Origin: Peptostreptococcus sp.
GTDB taxonomy: Bacteria > Bacillota > Clostridia > Peptostreptococcales > Peptostreptococcaceae
DNA: 20,823 bases
Reading direction: 5' to 3'
Assembly: GCA_020025095.1 (NCBI GenBank)
Contig: JAHHSS010000018.1
Coordinates: 1-20,823 of the forward strand
Part shown: positions 7,066 through 15,639 of the stretch, piece by piece
Layout of the letters: every line of letters begins with the position of its first letter
Numbering within the stretch: position 1 is the stretch's first letter
Notes under the pieces: model-generated
Databases searched by the model: none
Told to the model about the DNA's origin: nothing
The model's input: the letters and a program-made list of their open reading frames with translations, nothing else
Translations under genes and position numbers: made by a program

Positions 7066-7294
7066 TTCTATGCTCCTTTCACATATCAGATACAACTCTA
7101 CAATACAAAATATCTCTTTTCTATATTTTATATTTTTACCCACACTCATCTGCTCAAATCATAATTTCATTTGATTTTTAAATCATCATTCCTTAGTCGT
7201 ATTATACAACTTTTTAAAATAAAAATCTATACTTCTAATTTTTATGCGATTTAATAATTTTATAGTATTGCCTAATATAACTTCAAATTGATAT

Positions 7295-7361
7295 AAAAAA
7301 ATATAACGTTGACAACTATTATATTTTCTAAACTGCAGAAAAATAACAGCTATCAACGTTA
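7295..7361 (-). terminator. Strong intrinsic terminator of the thiamine operon
   Basis: A long hairpin spans 7304-7361: the outer AACGTTGA and TCAACGTT arms are perfect and pairing continues to about 24 bp with three G-U pairs and one bulge. On the minus strand it is followed by ATA and then seven T (7295-7301). It begins 15 nt after the thiC stop codon. Confidence 0.92.
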
Positions 7362-7375
7362 AATTTAAAATTCTA

Positions 7376-8683
7376 TTAATCTTCTCTTAGTATATTTAGA
7401 TCTTTTCCTTGCATAACCTTGTTCATAGTTCTCACTGAACACATTTTACCACACATAGTGCAAGTATCATTATGCTGAGGAGTTGATTCTTTTCTATATC
7501 TTCTCGCCTTTTCTTCGTCTATAGCAAGATTAAACATTTCTTCCCAATCTAATTTATGTCTAGCTTGAGCCATTTTATTGTCCCAATCTCTTGCATGAGG
7601 AATCTTCTTGGCTATATCAGCCGCATGAGCTGCTATTTTAGTAGCTATAATACCTTCTTTCATATCCTCTAAGTTTGGTAATCTTAGATGCTCTGCTGGA
7701 GTAACGTAGCATAAAAAGTCAACACCAGCAGCTGCTGCTATTGCACCACCTATAGCTGATGTTATATGGTCATATCCCGGTGCTATATCAGTTACTATCG
7801 GTCCTAGAACATAGAAAGGAGCTCCATGACAAAGTTTCTTTTGAAGTACTACATTTGCTTCTATTTCATCAATTGCAACATGGCCTGGTCCCTCTATTAT
7901 TACCTGAACATTCTTTTCCCATGCTCTTAAAGTTAGTTCTCCTAGAGTTATTAACTCCTTTATCTGGTCTGCATCAGTTGAATCTGCTAAACAACCTGGT
8001 CTAAGAGCATCTCCTAAGCTCAAAGTAACATCATACTCTTGGCATATTTCAAGAAGCTCATCAAATCTTTCATAGAAAGGGTTTTCAGCATTATTTAATT
8101 CCATCCAAGCATACATAAGAGAACCACCTCTAGATACTATATTCATCTTTCTTTTATTTCTTTTAAATACATCCATGGCTTCTCTATTCATACCAACGTG
8201 TATAGTTACAAAATCAACACCATCTTCTGCATGCTTTCTCACAACATCTAGAAACTCATCTGCTGTAATATCTTTCAACTCTTTGTCATAAAATCCTATG
8301 GCATCATAAACTGGAACTGTACCTATCATTGCAGTTGACATATTTACAAGTTTTTTTCTAAATTCTTCTGTTTTTCCGAATGAGCTAAGATCCATTATTG
8401 CCTCAGCATTCATCTCTATTGCTTTTTGAACTTTTTCCAATTCTTTGTCTACATTAGGACAATCTCTTGATATACCTAAATTAACATTTATCTTAGTGCT
8501 TAAACCTTCTCCTACACCTTCTGCTTTTAAATTTTTATGATTTTTATTTGCTGGAATTGCAATTTTACCTTCAGCAACCTTCTTCATAAGCAGCTGAGGA
8601 TCCATGTATTCCTTTTCAGCAACTCTCTTCATTTCTTCTGTTAAAATGCCTTTTTTAGCAGCTTCCATCTGTGTCTTATACAT
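7376..8683 (-). CDS. thiC: Phosphomethylpyrimidine synthase
   Basis: ThiC is a radical SAM enzyme that rearranges aminoimidazole ribotide to hydroxymethylpyrimidine phosphate, the pyrimidine half of thiamine. This is the short form of 435 residues common in clostridia and archaea, lacking the N-terminal extension of the roughly 590-residue enterobacterial and Bacillus form. The C-terminal iron-sulfur motif reads C408-x2-C411-x3-C415. The start is the ATG at 8681-8683, with GGAGG eight nt upstream; an upstream TTG overlaps that site. It is the last gene of the thiD-thiME-thiC operon, ahead of a strong terminator. The related benzimidazole synthases BzaA/B/F are the alternative, but the thiamine context argues for ThiC. 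Confidence 0.95.
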   Translation of the reverse strand: MYKTQMEAAKKGILTEEMKRVAEKEYMDPQLLMKKVAEGKIAIPANKNHKNLKAEGVGEGLSTKINVNLGISRDCPNVDKELEKVQKAIEMNAEAIMDLSSFGKTEEFRKKLVNMSTAMIGTVPVYDAIGFYDKELKDITADEFLDVVRKHAEDGVDFVTIHVGMNREAMDVFKRNKRKMNIVSRGGSLMYAWMELNNAENPFYERFDELLEICQEYDVTLSLGDALRPGCLADSTDADQIKELITLGELTLRAWEKNVQVIIEGPGHVAIDEIEANVVLQKKLCHGAPFYVLGPIVTDIAPGYDHITSAIGGAIAAAAGVDFLCYVTPAEHLRLPNLEDMKEGIIATKIAAHAADIAKKIPHARDWDNKMAQARHKLDWEEMFNLAIDEEKARRYRKESTPQHNDTCTMCGKMCSVRTMNKVMQGKDLNILRED

Positions 8684-8716
8684 TAAACTTACCTCCAAGA
8701 TTTTTGTTTATTTTGA

Positions 8717-8743
8717 CAAAATACAATTCTCATTGAAATTTTG
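8717..8743 (-). repeat. Hairpin between thiME and thiC
   Basis: CAAAAT and ATTTTG, with inner CAAT and ATTG, form a two-part stem on a GAGA loop just upstream of the thiC ribosome binding site. No T-run follows on the minus strand. It may stabilise or process the operon transcript. Confidence 0.35.
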
Positions 8744-8813
8744 TTTTAAGCTTTATATATTCTTATATTTTTATAATATAATTTTATAATGTACTTTAAT
8801 CTTCACACTAAAT

Positions 8814-10265
8814 TTATTTTATTTGATTAAATTTATTTACAAGTTCTTCAGTTCTTTTTTTACAATCATTATTTTTTAATATATCAGATATTACACATAT
8901 ACCATCTATATTAGTTCCTTTCAAGTAATCCATATTTTCTACATTTATTCCACCTATAGCAAAAACTGGAATACTAACTTCATCTACTATTTTCTTCAAA
9001 GTTTCTTTTTCTACTGCATCTGCATCTTTTTTTGTAGATGTAGAAAATACGGCTCCTACTCCTATGTAATCAGCACCATTTTTTTCAGCTTCCTTAGCTT
9101 CATTTATATTACCTGCTGAAATACCGACTATTTTATTATATCCTATGAGTTTTTTAGCTATTTGGATTGGCATATCAGATTGCCCTAAATGAACACCATC
9201 TGCATCTACTGCAAGAGCTATGTCTATTCTGTCATTTATCAACATAGTTACTCCATATTTTTTGCATATTTCTTTAATTTTCAGTGCCCTATCAAGAAAA
9301 TCTTTTGTTCCTAATTCCTTCTCTCTAATTTGAACAATCTTAGTTCCACCTTTTATGCTTTCCTCTACACATTTATATAAATCTTTTCCCATGCATGCTT
9401 TTTCATCAGTAATTAGATACATTGAAAATTTATTATCTACTTTTTCTATATTTATTTTGGCATATTTTTTTACTATATCATGATTAAAATGATAAATATT
9501 ATTCATTAAATCAATTCTATAGCTAGCAATTCCATTTTTTTCTCTTTTTTCTCTTTCTAAAGCTCTTTCTCCAGAAATACTCATTGCCATTATGCCTGCT
9601 GCAGCACTTATAAAGGAAGTATTATCAGCACCTAGAAAACTAGCAATAAGAGATGTTATCATGCATCCAGTACCTGTTATATATGACAAAATATCTGATT
9701 GATTTTCTATTTTTAGGATATATCTACCATCAGTTACTATATCTGTCTTACCAGTAACAGCACACGTACATCTATATTTATTAGCTACTTCAATAGCAGA
9801 TTCTATAGCATCACTACTTTCTGCCAAAGAATCAACACCCTTTGTTGAACCTTTTCTACCTGCTAATGCCATTATCTCTCCAGCATTTCCTTTTATAACA
9901 CTCATGTGAACATTTTCTAGTAATTCCAATATCCCCTTATCCCTGTAATCGATAGCACCCATTCCTACAGGATCAAAAACTATAGGTACATTATTTTCAT
10001 TTGCTGTTTTACCTGCTTTTATAATTGTTTCAAGCGGTTGAACATCTATTATCCCGAAGTTTATAACAATACTTTTTGAAATTTTAGTAAATCCTTCTAC
10101 TTCTTCTTTTCCATCTGCCATAACGGGAGATGCTCCTATTGCAAGAGTAACATTTGCACAGTCATTTATAGTAACATAATTAGTTATCTGCTCGATAAGA
10201 GGTTTTTCTTCTCTTACTTTCTTGATAGCTTGGCATACTTTATTTATTATTTTTTCTTTATTCAT
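8814..10265 (-). CDS. thiM-thiE: Bifunctional hydroxyethylthiazole kinase / thiamine phosphate synthase (ThiM-ThiE fusion)
   Basis: The 483-residue protein joins two enzymes. Residues 1 to about 268 are ThiM, with the N-terminal ITNYVTINDCAN segment and the GTGC motif (catalytic C201), phosphorylating salvaged thiazole alcohol. Residues about 280-483 are ThiE, with VQIREK, a VHLGQSDMP motif, the GAVFSTSTKKDA phosphate-binding segment and AIGGIN, coupling thiazole phosphate with pyrimidine diphosphate to give thiamine phosphate. I chose the ATG at 10263-10265, with TGGAGG five nt upstream; an ATG twelve nt earlier has no site. The order ThiM-ThiE is the reverse of yeast Thi6. Both halves look intact. 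It sits between thiD and thiC in the riboswitch-controlled operon. Confidence 0.95.
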   Translation of the reverse strand: MNKEKIINKVCQAIKKVREEKPLIEQITNYVTINDCANVTLAIGASPVMADGKEEVEGFTKISKSIVINFGIIDVQPLETIIKAGKTANENNVPIVFDPVGMGAIDYRDKGILELLENVHMSVIKGNAGEIMALAGRKGSTKGVDSLAESSDAIESAIEVANKYRCTCAVTGKTDIVTDGRYILKIENQSDILSYITGTGCMITSLIASFLGADNTSFISAAAGIMAMSISGERALEREKREKNGIASYRIDLMNNIYHFNHDIVKKYAKINIEKVDNKFSMYLITDEKACMGKDLYKCVEESIKGGTKIVQIREKELGTKDFLDRALKIKEICKKYGVTMLINDRIDIALAVDADGVHLGQSDMPIQIAKKLIGYNKIVGISAGNINEAKEAEKNGADYIGVGAVFSTSTKKDADAVEKETLKKIVDEVSIPVFAIGGINVENMDYLKGTNIDGICVISDILKNNDCKKRTEELVNKFNQIK

Positions 10266-10397
10266 GATAGCCTCCATTAATTGGCATTTTCATCTTATAC
10301 TTATTATCATAGCTCAAGATAAAAATTTCTTTTTATTACATTTTTTACTTTTCTTTATAAAAATACTTTTTATTATAAGAATTATATTGAATTTAAT

Positions 10398-11231
10398 CTA
10401 TTTGTTCCTTATCATATCAAGTTCTTTATATATTTCCCCCATTGGATTAGTTGGACCACATCCATGACCTATATCCAAAGAATTTCTAATTGCATTTGTT
10501 ATGAATTTTTTAGCTTTTTCTACCGCTTTCTCTATTGGATATCCTAATGCTAAATATGAAGCTATTGCAGATGACAGAGTACAACCCGTACCATGAGTAT
10601 TTTTTGTTTCTATCCTTTCATTTTCATAGAAAAATACTTTTTTTTCCTTTGTTACAAGAACATCACAAGGCCTATCTAGCAAGTGACCTCCTTTTATAAG
10701 AACATGATTTCCAGTAAAATCGGCTATTATTTTACCTGCCTCTTCCATGTCTCTGGAATTATTTAATTCTATTTTTTTATTTTTATCTATTTGATATATA
10801 ATACATCTTGTTTCAGATAAATTGGGTGTTATTATATTTGCTTTGGGAAGAAGTTCTTTAACTAAAATTCCCTTTGCCTCTGAATTTATAAGATCAAAAC
10901 CAGAAGTCGATATCATTACTGGATCTAGAACAACATTTTTAGGCTTGTAAATGGCTATTGCTTCTGCTACTATTTTTATTATTTCTATATCTGATAGCAT
11001 TCCAATTTTTATAGCATCTACCTTTATATCATCAAATATTGCTCTTATTTGCTCTCTTACCATTTTCTCTGAAATATTTTCTACTCCAAGTACACCAACT
11101 GTATTTTGAGCGGTAATAGCTGTAATTACACTCATACCATAAACTCCACAAGCTGCAAAAGTTTTTAAATCAGTTTGTATACCTGCTCCACCACTACTGT
11201 CAGATCCTGCAATTGTAAGCACTTTTTTCAT
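10398..11231 (-). CDS. thiD: Hydroxymethylpyrimidine / phosphomethylpyrimidine kinase
   Basis: ThiD phosphorylates hydroxymethylpyrimidine and then its monophosphate, producing the diphosphate used by ThiE. The 277-residue protein shows the ribokinase-like N-terminus TIAGSDSSGGAGIQTDLKTF, the DPVMIS segment, and the anion-hole motif GTGC with catalytic C217 near the C-terminus, ending in the family tail GHGCGPTNP. The start at 11229-11231 has GGGGGAG five nt upstream; an earlier in-frame Met lies inside the riboswitch terminator and is rejected. It is the first gene of the operon, about 40 nt downstream of the terminator stem, so its expression depends on antitermination when thiamine pyrophosphate is scarce. 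Confidence 0.96.
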   Translation of the reverse strand: MKKVLTIAGSDSSGGAGIQTDLKTFAACGVYGMSVITAITAQNTVGVLGVENISEKMVREQIRAIFDDIKVDAIKIGMLSDIEIIKIVAEAIAIYKPKNVVLDPVMISTSGFDLINSEAKGILVKELLPKANIITPNLSETRCIIYQIDKNKKIELNNSRDMEEAGKIIADFTGNHVLIKGGHLLDRPCDVLVTKEKKVFFYENERIETKNTHGTGCTLSSAIASYLALGYPIEKAVEKAKKFITNAIRNSLDIGHGCGPTNPMGEIYKELDMIRNK

Positions 11232-11271
11232 ATTTTCTCCCCCTTTCAAAATTTTATCTAAATTTCTGCAT

Positions 11272-11299
11272 AAAAAAAGCACGTACCTAAGTACATGCT
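11272..11299 (-). terminator. Riboswitch-controlled intrinsic terminator before thiD
   Basis: On the minus strand AGCATGTAC and GTACGTGCT form a 9-bp stem with one G-U pair and a TTAG loop, followed by seven T. It lies between the TPP aptamer and thiD, so it is the expression platform that stops transcription when the ligand is bound. Confidence 0.92.
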
Positions 11300-11342
11300 C
11301 GCGTTTATATCCTCCATGGTATACGTCTACCCATAAACATAA

Positions 11343-11432
11343 ATTCCTACGCTGGCATTACCCAGATCAGGTCTAAAGGTCAAGGATCACATCCTTATCT
11401 CAGCCGATTTATCAGCCCCCTCTTTATTTATT
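11343..11432 (-). ncRNA. TPP riboswitch aptamer (THI element)
   Basis: The minus strand carries the conserved thi-box segments in order: GGGGGCTG, GGCTGAGAT, an AAGGATG...CCTT variable arm, GACCTGATCTGGGTAATGCC and AGCGTAGGAA. ATAAAT before and ATTTAT after can close the P1 helix. It binds thiamine pyrophosphate and controls the downstream thiD-thiME-thiC operon through the terminator at 11272-11299. About 40 bases between aptamer and terminator can form an alternative hairpin, likely part of the switch. Confidence 0.96.
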
Positions 11433-11451
11433 AAATTTTAACTACAATTAA

Positions 11452-11480
11452 ATAATAGCATATGCTTTTATTTTTGTAAA
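11452..11480 (-). promoter_or_regulatory. Sigma-A promoter of the thiamine operon
   Basis: TTTACA (11475-11480) and TATTAT (11452-11457) are spaced by 17 nt and lie directly upstream of the riboswitch and 20 nt after the stop of the AEC permease gene. Confidence 0.8.
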
Positions 11481-11500
11481 CTCCTTTATTGATCTAGGTA

Positions 11501-12427
11501 TTAAAGTAAACCTGCAAAAATCGGTACTGTAATTACACTTACAAGGGTAGTAAGAAATACACATCTTGAAGAAAATGTTGTACTTGTATTATATTTTTCT
11601 GCCATAATAGCCAAAAGTGCTGGACTTGGAAGTGCTGCAGTATAAAACATTATAGCATACGGAAGGTCATTATTTGCAGATATGTTAGCAATCTTAAAAA
11701 TTAAAAGTATAAATAATGGAACTATAAGCATTCTAAATACAGTTAATCTATAAGCTTCTCTATCTGTAAACATTTCCTTTACCTTATACCTTGATAAAGA
11801 CAGTCCTACTACTATCATAGACAATGGAGCCGTAAGATTTGATATATATGTAAGTAATGATACTACTGCTTTTGGAACATGAATTTGACTAATAAATAAT
11901 ATCATACCTATCAAAATAGCTGCATTTTGTCTTGTAAAAATTATATTTTTTATTCTTATTTTTTCTTTTGTGTCATAATTCATAGTAATCATTTTTATAC
12001 CTATTGAGAAAATTAATATATTTTGTATAATATTTCCCATAGCCATTATAAATAAACCTTCATTACCGTATATTGCATACATCAATGGGTAGCCTATAAA
12101 ACCATTATTAGAAAAAACCATCCCAAAAATCCATCCTCCGGCATTTTTCTTTTCTACCTTTATTATTTTTGTTATTAAATAAGCTATTAAAACAACTGAA
12201 AGATGATATACAGTCATTATAAACAAGACTCTAAATGTGTCCTTCATTAAATCTGCACTATATGGTCTAATCATAGATACTATTATAGTAGCCGGCACAC
12301 TTACATCAATCAATAAATTCGTTAAATCATTTATTGAAGAATGTTTAATTACCCCTCTTTTTCCTAGAATGTATCCAATAAACATTAGTGCGAATAATAT
12401 CAATACATTTGTAAATACTAATTGCAC
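11501..12427 (-). CDS. AEC (auxin efflux carrier) family transporter
   Basis: This 308-residue membrane protein fits the bacterial AEC family (PF03547) in length and in its roughly ten hydrophobic segments, with the familiar ALMFIGYILGKRGVI start, an N-terminal half ending near residue 160 and a second half beginning around residue 170. Bacterial members move carboxylates and other small solutes. The GTG start is supported by GGAGG seven nt upstream. No intrinsic terminator is visible between its stop and the thiamine promoter, so transcripts from here would also read into the riboswitch. A role in thiazole or pyrimidine uptake is possible but rests on position only; the family alone does not define the substrate. 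Confidence 0.85.
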   Translation of the reverse strand: MQLVFTNVLILFALMFIGYILGKRGVIKHSSINDLTNLLIDVSVPATIIVSMIRPYSADLMKDTFRVLFIMTVYHLSVVLIAYLITKIIKVEKKNAGGWIFGMVFSNNGFIGYPLMYAIYGNEGLFIMAMGNIIQNILIFSIGIKMITMNYDTKEKIRIKNIIFTRQNAAILIGMILFISQIHVPKAVVSLLTYISNLTAPLSMIVVGLSLSRYKVKEMFTDREAYRLTVFRMLIVPLFILLIFKIANISANNDLPYAIMFYTAALPSPALLAIMAEKYNTSTTFSSRCVFLTTLVSVITVPIFAGLL

Positions 12428-12459
12428 AAATAATCCTCCTTTATTTTTTTAGCAATATT

Positions 12460-12468
12460 AGTATAACA
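12460..12468 (-). promoter_or_regulatory. Possible extended -10 promoter of the AEC gene
   Basis: TGTTATACT reads as an extended -10 element about 33 nt upstream of the GTG start. No convincing -35 box is found at the usual distance. Confidence 0.4.
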
Positions 12469-12519
12469 TAGAGAAGAAACTCTTTCTATTGATATATATA
12501 TTTTATTTTATTTCTTTTT

Positions 12520-12559
12520 AAATAGTAGGTATATCAAATTAAATATTACCACCCTATTT
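12520..12559. repeat. Hairpin between the sigma factor gene and the AEC gene
   Basis: AAATAG (12520-12525) with CTATTT (12554-12559), and inner GGTATAT with ATATTACC, form an imperfect stem about 20 nt after the sigma factor stop. It lacks a T-run on the minus strand, so termination there is uncertain. Confidence 0.35.
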
Positions 12560-12580
12560 TATATCCTTTAAAATGCTTTT

Positions 12581-13453
12581 TTATGAATAATCTTTGACGT
12601 ATTCTTGAATTTTTAATATGGCTTGTTTTTTTAGTTTTGAAACTGTAGTAGATGAACATCCTAACTTTTCTGCTACAAATTTTTGAGTTTTATCCTTTAT
12701 ATAAACTTCTTCCATTATATATCTTTCTCTTTCTGATAATATTGAAAATGAATTAAGCACAACTTTGTAATCAAATATTTTATTCATTTCTTCGTAAAAG
12801 GACATGAGAACAAGATAATTACTTTTTTCTCTACTTTTATTATCTAACTCAACATAACCTTGATTATCATAACAAAATATGTAATTGTTACTTTTTATAG
12901 CTAATAACAGGTCCATTATTTTTTTACTATCTAGACCAATTTCATTGGACATAGAAGTTAATACATTTTCAGAAATTTTTTCTGGCAAATCTTCAAACTT
13001 TTTAATAAATTTTGTATATATTGAGTTTGCCTCTCTTGGAATATTAAGCATTCCATAATCTCTATATGAGTTTTTTATGGCAAATCTTACCCTCCCAGCA
13101 AGAAATGTCCTCACCTTTACACCTACTCTAAAATCGTATTTTTCAATAGCTTCAAGTACACCTAACATTCCTGTCTGAAAAAGATCATCTTCATCTAATC
13201 CTTTATTTTTATAGATATTTACAGACTTGTCAACTTTAACAATATTTTGTACATAAGATATTTTCCCAGCTATAAATAATTCTTTTGCTTTTATATCGCC
13301 CTGTCCACTTTTCCATACCAAAACCCTATCTAGATGATCTAAATAGTCATCCCCCTCTAAAAAATCACTTTTTAACATCATTCTTCCTTCACTAGATTGG
13401 TCAAACTTATTTACATAATCTTCAATTTTTTTGACAACATTAAATATTTTCAT
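12581..13453 (-). CDS. Alternative sigma factor of the sigma-70 family
   Basis: The 290-residue protein has a clear sigma region 2 at about residues 86-145, including DLFQTGMLGVLEAIEKYD and the DNA-melting/-10 recognition stretch RVRFAIKNSYRDYG, and a region 4 helix-turn-helix at about 238-285 with LSERERYIMEE and KFVAEKLGCSSTTVSKLKKQ. An N-terminal stretch of about 60 residues before region 2 has no family match I recognise. The size and the DLFQ motif resemble sporulation or stress sigma factors of Firmicutes more than ECF sigma factors. The start at 13451-13453 has AAAGGAG seven nt upstream; an earlier in-frame Met does not. No anti-sigma factor gene is adjacent, so its control and regulon are unknown. 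Confidence 0.83.
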   Translation of the reverse strand: MKIFNVVKKIEDYVNKFDQSSEGRMMLKSDFLEGDDYLDHLDRVLVWKSGQGDIKAKELFIAGKISYVQNIVKVDKSVNIYKNKGLDEDDLFQTGMLGVLEAIEKYDFRVGVKVRTFLAGRVRFAIKNSYRDYGMLNIPREANSIYTKFIKKFEDLPEKISENVLTSMSNEIGLDSKKIMDLLLAIKSNNYIFCYDNQGYVELDNKSREKSNYLVLMSFYEEMNKIFDYKVVLNSFSILSERERYIMEEVYIKDKTQKFVAEKLGCSSTTVSKLKKQAILKIQEYVKDYS

Positions 13454-13520
13454 TTCTTTACTCCTTTTAAAAATATCAATAAACATTTTTACAAACAGGG
13501 CTTTTATTAGAATATAGACA

Positions 13521-13551
13521 ATTTGAAAAAATTATAAACTTTTTTTCAAAT
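13521..13551 (-). repeat. 11-bp inverted repeat upstream of the sigma factor gene
   Basis: ATTTGAAAAAA (13521-13531) and TTTTTTCAAAT (13541-13551) form a perfect stem with a 9-nt loop that abuts the ATPase terminator. It lies upstream of the sigma factor start, so it may be an operator or a second terminator hairpin. Confidence 0.45.
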
Positions 13552-13595
13552 CAAAAAAGCTTTTATGTATAATATTTTCTACATAAAAGCTTTTT
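13551..13595 (-). terminator. Intrinsic terminator after the metal ATPase operon
   Basis: A perfect 16-bp stem, arms 13554-13569 and 13580-13595 built around AAGCTT, has a 10-nt loop, and its 3' arm on the minus strand ends in six T. It begins about 37 nt after the ATPase stop codon. Confidence 0.93.
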
Positions 13596-13632
13596 CTCTT
13601 CCATATTTTAAAGACTATTTAATTTTGATTTC

Positions 13633-15624
13633 TTATCTTTTATTATAGCTCAATATTCTTAGTGAATTTAAAACTGCTAAAACCGCTACGCCAACATCTG
13701 CAAATATCGCAATCCACATATTTGTTAAACCTAAAATACTTAGTAATAATACTAAAACTTTTATTCCAATTGCAAATACTATGTTTTCCCATACTACGCT
13801 ATTGGTTTTTTTCGCTATTTTTATGGCTGGAATTATCTTTGAAACTTCATCAGTCATAAACACAAGATCTGAAGCCTCAATTGCTGCATCACTTCCTAAT
13901 CCCCCCATAGAAATTCCTACATCTGCTCTTGCTATTACAGGAGCATCGTTTATTCCATCACCAATAAATGCGGTCTTTGAGTTTTCCTTATTCTCATTCA
14001 TTATCTGTTCTACTATATCAACCTTGTCATTAGGAAGAAGTTTAGAATAATATCTTTCTATTCCTATTTCATTTGCCACTTCTTTAGCGACCTCGTCTGA
14101 ATCTCCAGTTAACATGATAATTTTCTTTATTCCCATAGACTTCATCTCTCTAATAGTATCTCTCATATTATCTTTTATTCTATCAGATATTTCTATAGAA
14201 CCTAAGAAAACACCATCAACTGCTATATAAACTTTTGTAGTTGCAGCAAATATTTCCTTAAATTTAATATTTCTAGATTTCATTAATCTTTCATTACCTG
14301 CAAGAATTTCTCTTCCATCATATACAACTCTTATACCATAGGCACTAATTTCTTCATAATCCTCAATTTTATCTATATTTATGCTTACCTTATCACTACA
14401 ATATTTTGAAATTGAGTTAGCAATAGGATGAGAAGATCTTGATTCAGCTACTGCTGCATATTTCAATAGTTCTTCTTCCGAAATAAAATCTTCTACATTT
14501 ACCTTGCTCACTTCAAATATTCCTTTTGTAATTGTTCCAGTTTTATCCATAAGCACAGTATCTACACTTTTAAGTGCTTCTATATAGTTACTTCCTTTCA
14601 CCAATATACCATTTTTAGATGCTACTCCTATTCCAGAAAAATAGCTTAAAGGAATGGATAAAACTAAGGCACATGGACATGAAACAACAAGGAAAATCAA
14701 GCCTCTATAAAGCCAAGTAAAAAATGGCTGATTAAATACAAGAGTAGGAACTATAGATACAACTAGTGCAAGTGCAACAACTATTGGTGTATAATATCTT
14801 GCAAAAACTGTTATAAAATTCTCTGTCTTTGCCTTTTTACTAACAGAGTTTTCTACTAAATCTAATATTTTAGAAACTGTAGAGTCGCTAAATTCTTTAG
14901 TTACCTTTATTTCCACAACTGAATTTTTATTTATTATTCCAGAAGTAATCTCTTCACCTACACCAATGCTTTTCAACACTGATTCTCCTGTTATTGCTGA
15001 TGTATCAAATCTACTCTTTCCTTTTACAACAATTCCATCAAGAGGAACTTTATCTCCTACCTTTACTATTATATTATCTCCTATTGATACCTCATTTGGA
15101 TCTACCTCTACAATACTTCCATTTTTTAGGAGATATGCAACTTCTGGCTTTATATTCATTAATTCCTCAATGTTTTTTCTAGATTTATTTACAGCTTTGG
15201 ATTCGAAATATTCACCTATATTATAAAATAACATTACCCCTACTGCTTCTGGATATTCTCCTATTGCTATTGCCCCAATAGTAGCTATCATCATTAAAAA
15301 GTTTTCATCTAAAAAATCAAATTTCCTAATATTTTTAAATACAGCTTTAAAAACTTCTTTACCAGAAATAATATATGCTACTGCAAGAAATGATATATAT
15401 ATTATTTTTTCATTACCAAACTGATTATATATAATCCCCAGTGCATAGAATAATATTGCCGTAAATATAGTAATCAATTGTTTTCTTTCTTTAAAAATAC
15501 TAATATTATTTTTTTCTCCTACACTGCTCTCATGAGAATGTAAATGTGAATTTTCATCACATATTATGTGAAAATTATCGCAAGTATGCTTTTCATCTTT
15601 ATTTGAACTGTATCCTACATCCAA
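13633..15624 (-). CDS. cadA: P1B-type Zn/Cd/Pb-transporting ATPase (catalytic part)
   Basis: This reading frame encodes a heavy-metal efflux ATPase. Counting from the TTG at 15622-15624 it has 663 residues: a His/Cys-rich stretch (13-31), eight membrane segments, the TGES actuator loop (212-215), the metal-binding CPC (316-318), the phosphorylated D360 in DKTGT, the SSHP motif (397-400), TGDS (506-509) and GDGINDAP (555-562). A conserved D643 in the last helix, in FADVGVAVLAVLNSLR, is typical of the zinc/cadmium/lead subgroup. No ribosome binding site precedes the TTG. The frame continues upstream through a single TGA into an HMA domain, so this is probably the major part of one protein of 764 residues, with TGA read through (possibly as selenocysteine) or a nonsense mutation. 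Confidence 0.9.
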   Translation of the reverse strand: MDVGYSSNKDEKHTCDNFHIICDENSHLHSHESSVGEKNNISIFKERKQLITIFTAILFYALGIIYNQFGNEKIIYISFLAVAYIISGKEVFKAVFKNIRKFDFLDENFLMMIATIGAIAIGEYPEAVGVMLFYNIGEYFESKAVNKSRKNIEELMNIKPEVAYLLKNGSIVEVDPNEVSIGDNIIVKVGDKVPLDGIVVKGKSRFDTSAITGESVLKSIGVGEEITSGIINKNSVVEIKVTKEFSDSTVSKILDLVENSVSKKAKTENFITVFARYYTPIVVALALVVSIVPTLVFNQPFFTWLYRGLIFLVVSCPCALVLSIPLSYFSGIGVASKNGILVKGSNYIEALKSVDTVLMDKTGTITKGIFEVSKVNVEDFISEEELLKYAAVAESRSSHPIANSISKYCSDKVSINIDKIEDYEEISAYGIRVVYDGREILAGNERLMKSRNIKFKEIFAATTKVYIAVDGVFLGSIEISDRIKDNMRDTIREMKSMGIKKIIMLTGDSDEVAKEVANEIGIERYYSKLLPNDKVDIVEQIMNENKENSKTAFIGDGINDAPVIARADVGISMGGLGSDAAIEASDLVFMTDEVSKIIPAIKIAKKTNSVVWENIVFAIGIKVLVLLLSILGLTNMWIAIFADVGVAVLAVLNSLRILSYNKR

Positions 15625-15639
15625 TCTAGCTGCAGCTCA
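15603..15639 (-). promoter_or_regulatory. In-frame TGA with downstream bSECIS-like hairpin
   Basis: The TGA at 15637-15639 interrupts one continuous HMA-ATPase frame: four sense codons (Ala-Ala-Ala-Arg) lie between it and the codon TTG at 15624. From base 13 after the TGA, TTGGA plus TGTA (15624-15616) pairs with TACA plus TTCAA (15612-15603), nine base pairs with one G-U pair and a single bulged G at 15608. The loop GGA (15615-15613) starts after 21 bases. A loop 16-37 nt after the UGA with G in its first two positions is the published bacterial SECIS rule. Sec insertion is inferred, not shown. Confidence 0.5.

Noticed and set aside
7066..7149. Upstream Met extending the Rrf2-family protein by 28 residues
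   Set aside because: The extra residues do not resemble the family and the internal ATG has AAAGGAG at good spacing.
11232..11282. Upstream Met extending ThiD by 17 residues
   Set aside because: The extension overlaps the riboswitch terminator and has no ribosome binding site; the internal ATG has a strong one and matches the family start.
11210..11335. Small open frame beginning at an ATG inside the riboswitch leader and running through the terminator
   Set aside because: No ribosome binding site at usable distance, the frame is only about 19 codons, and the sequence is explained by the expression platform.
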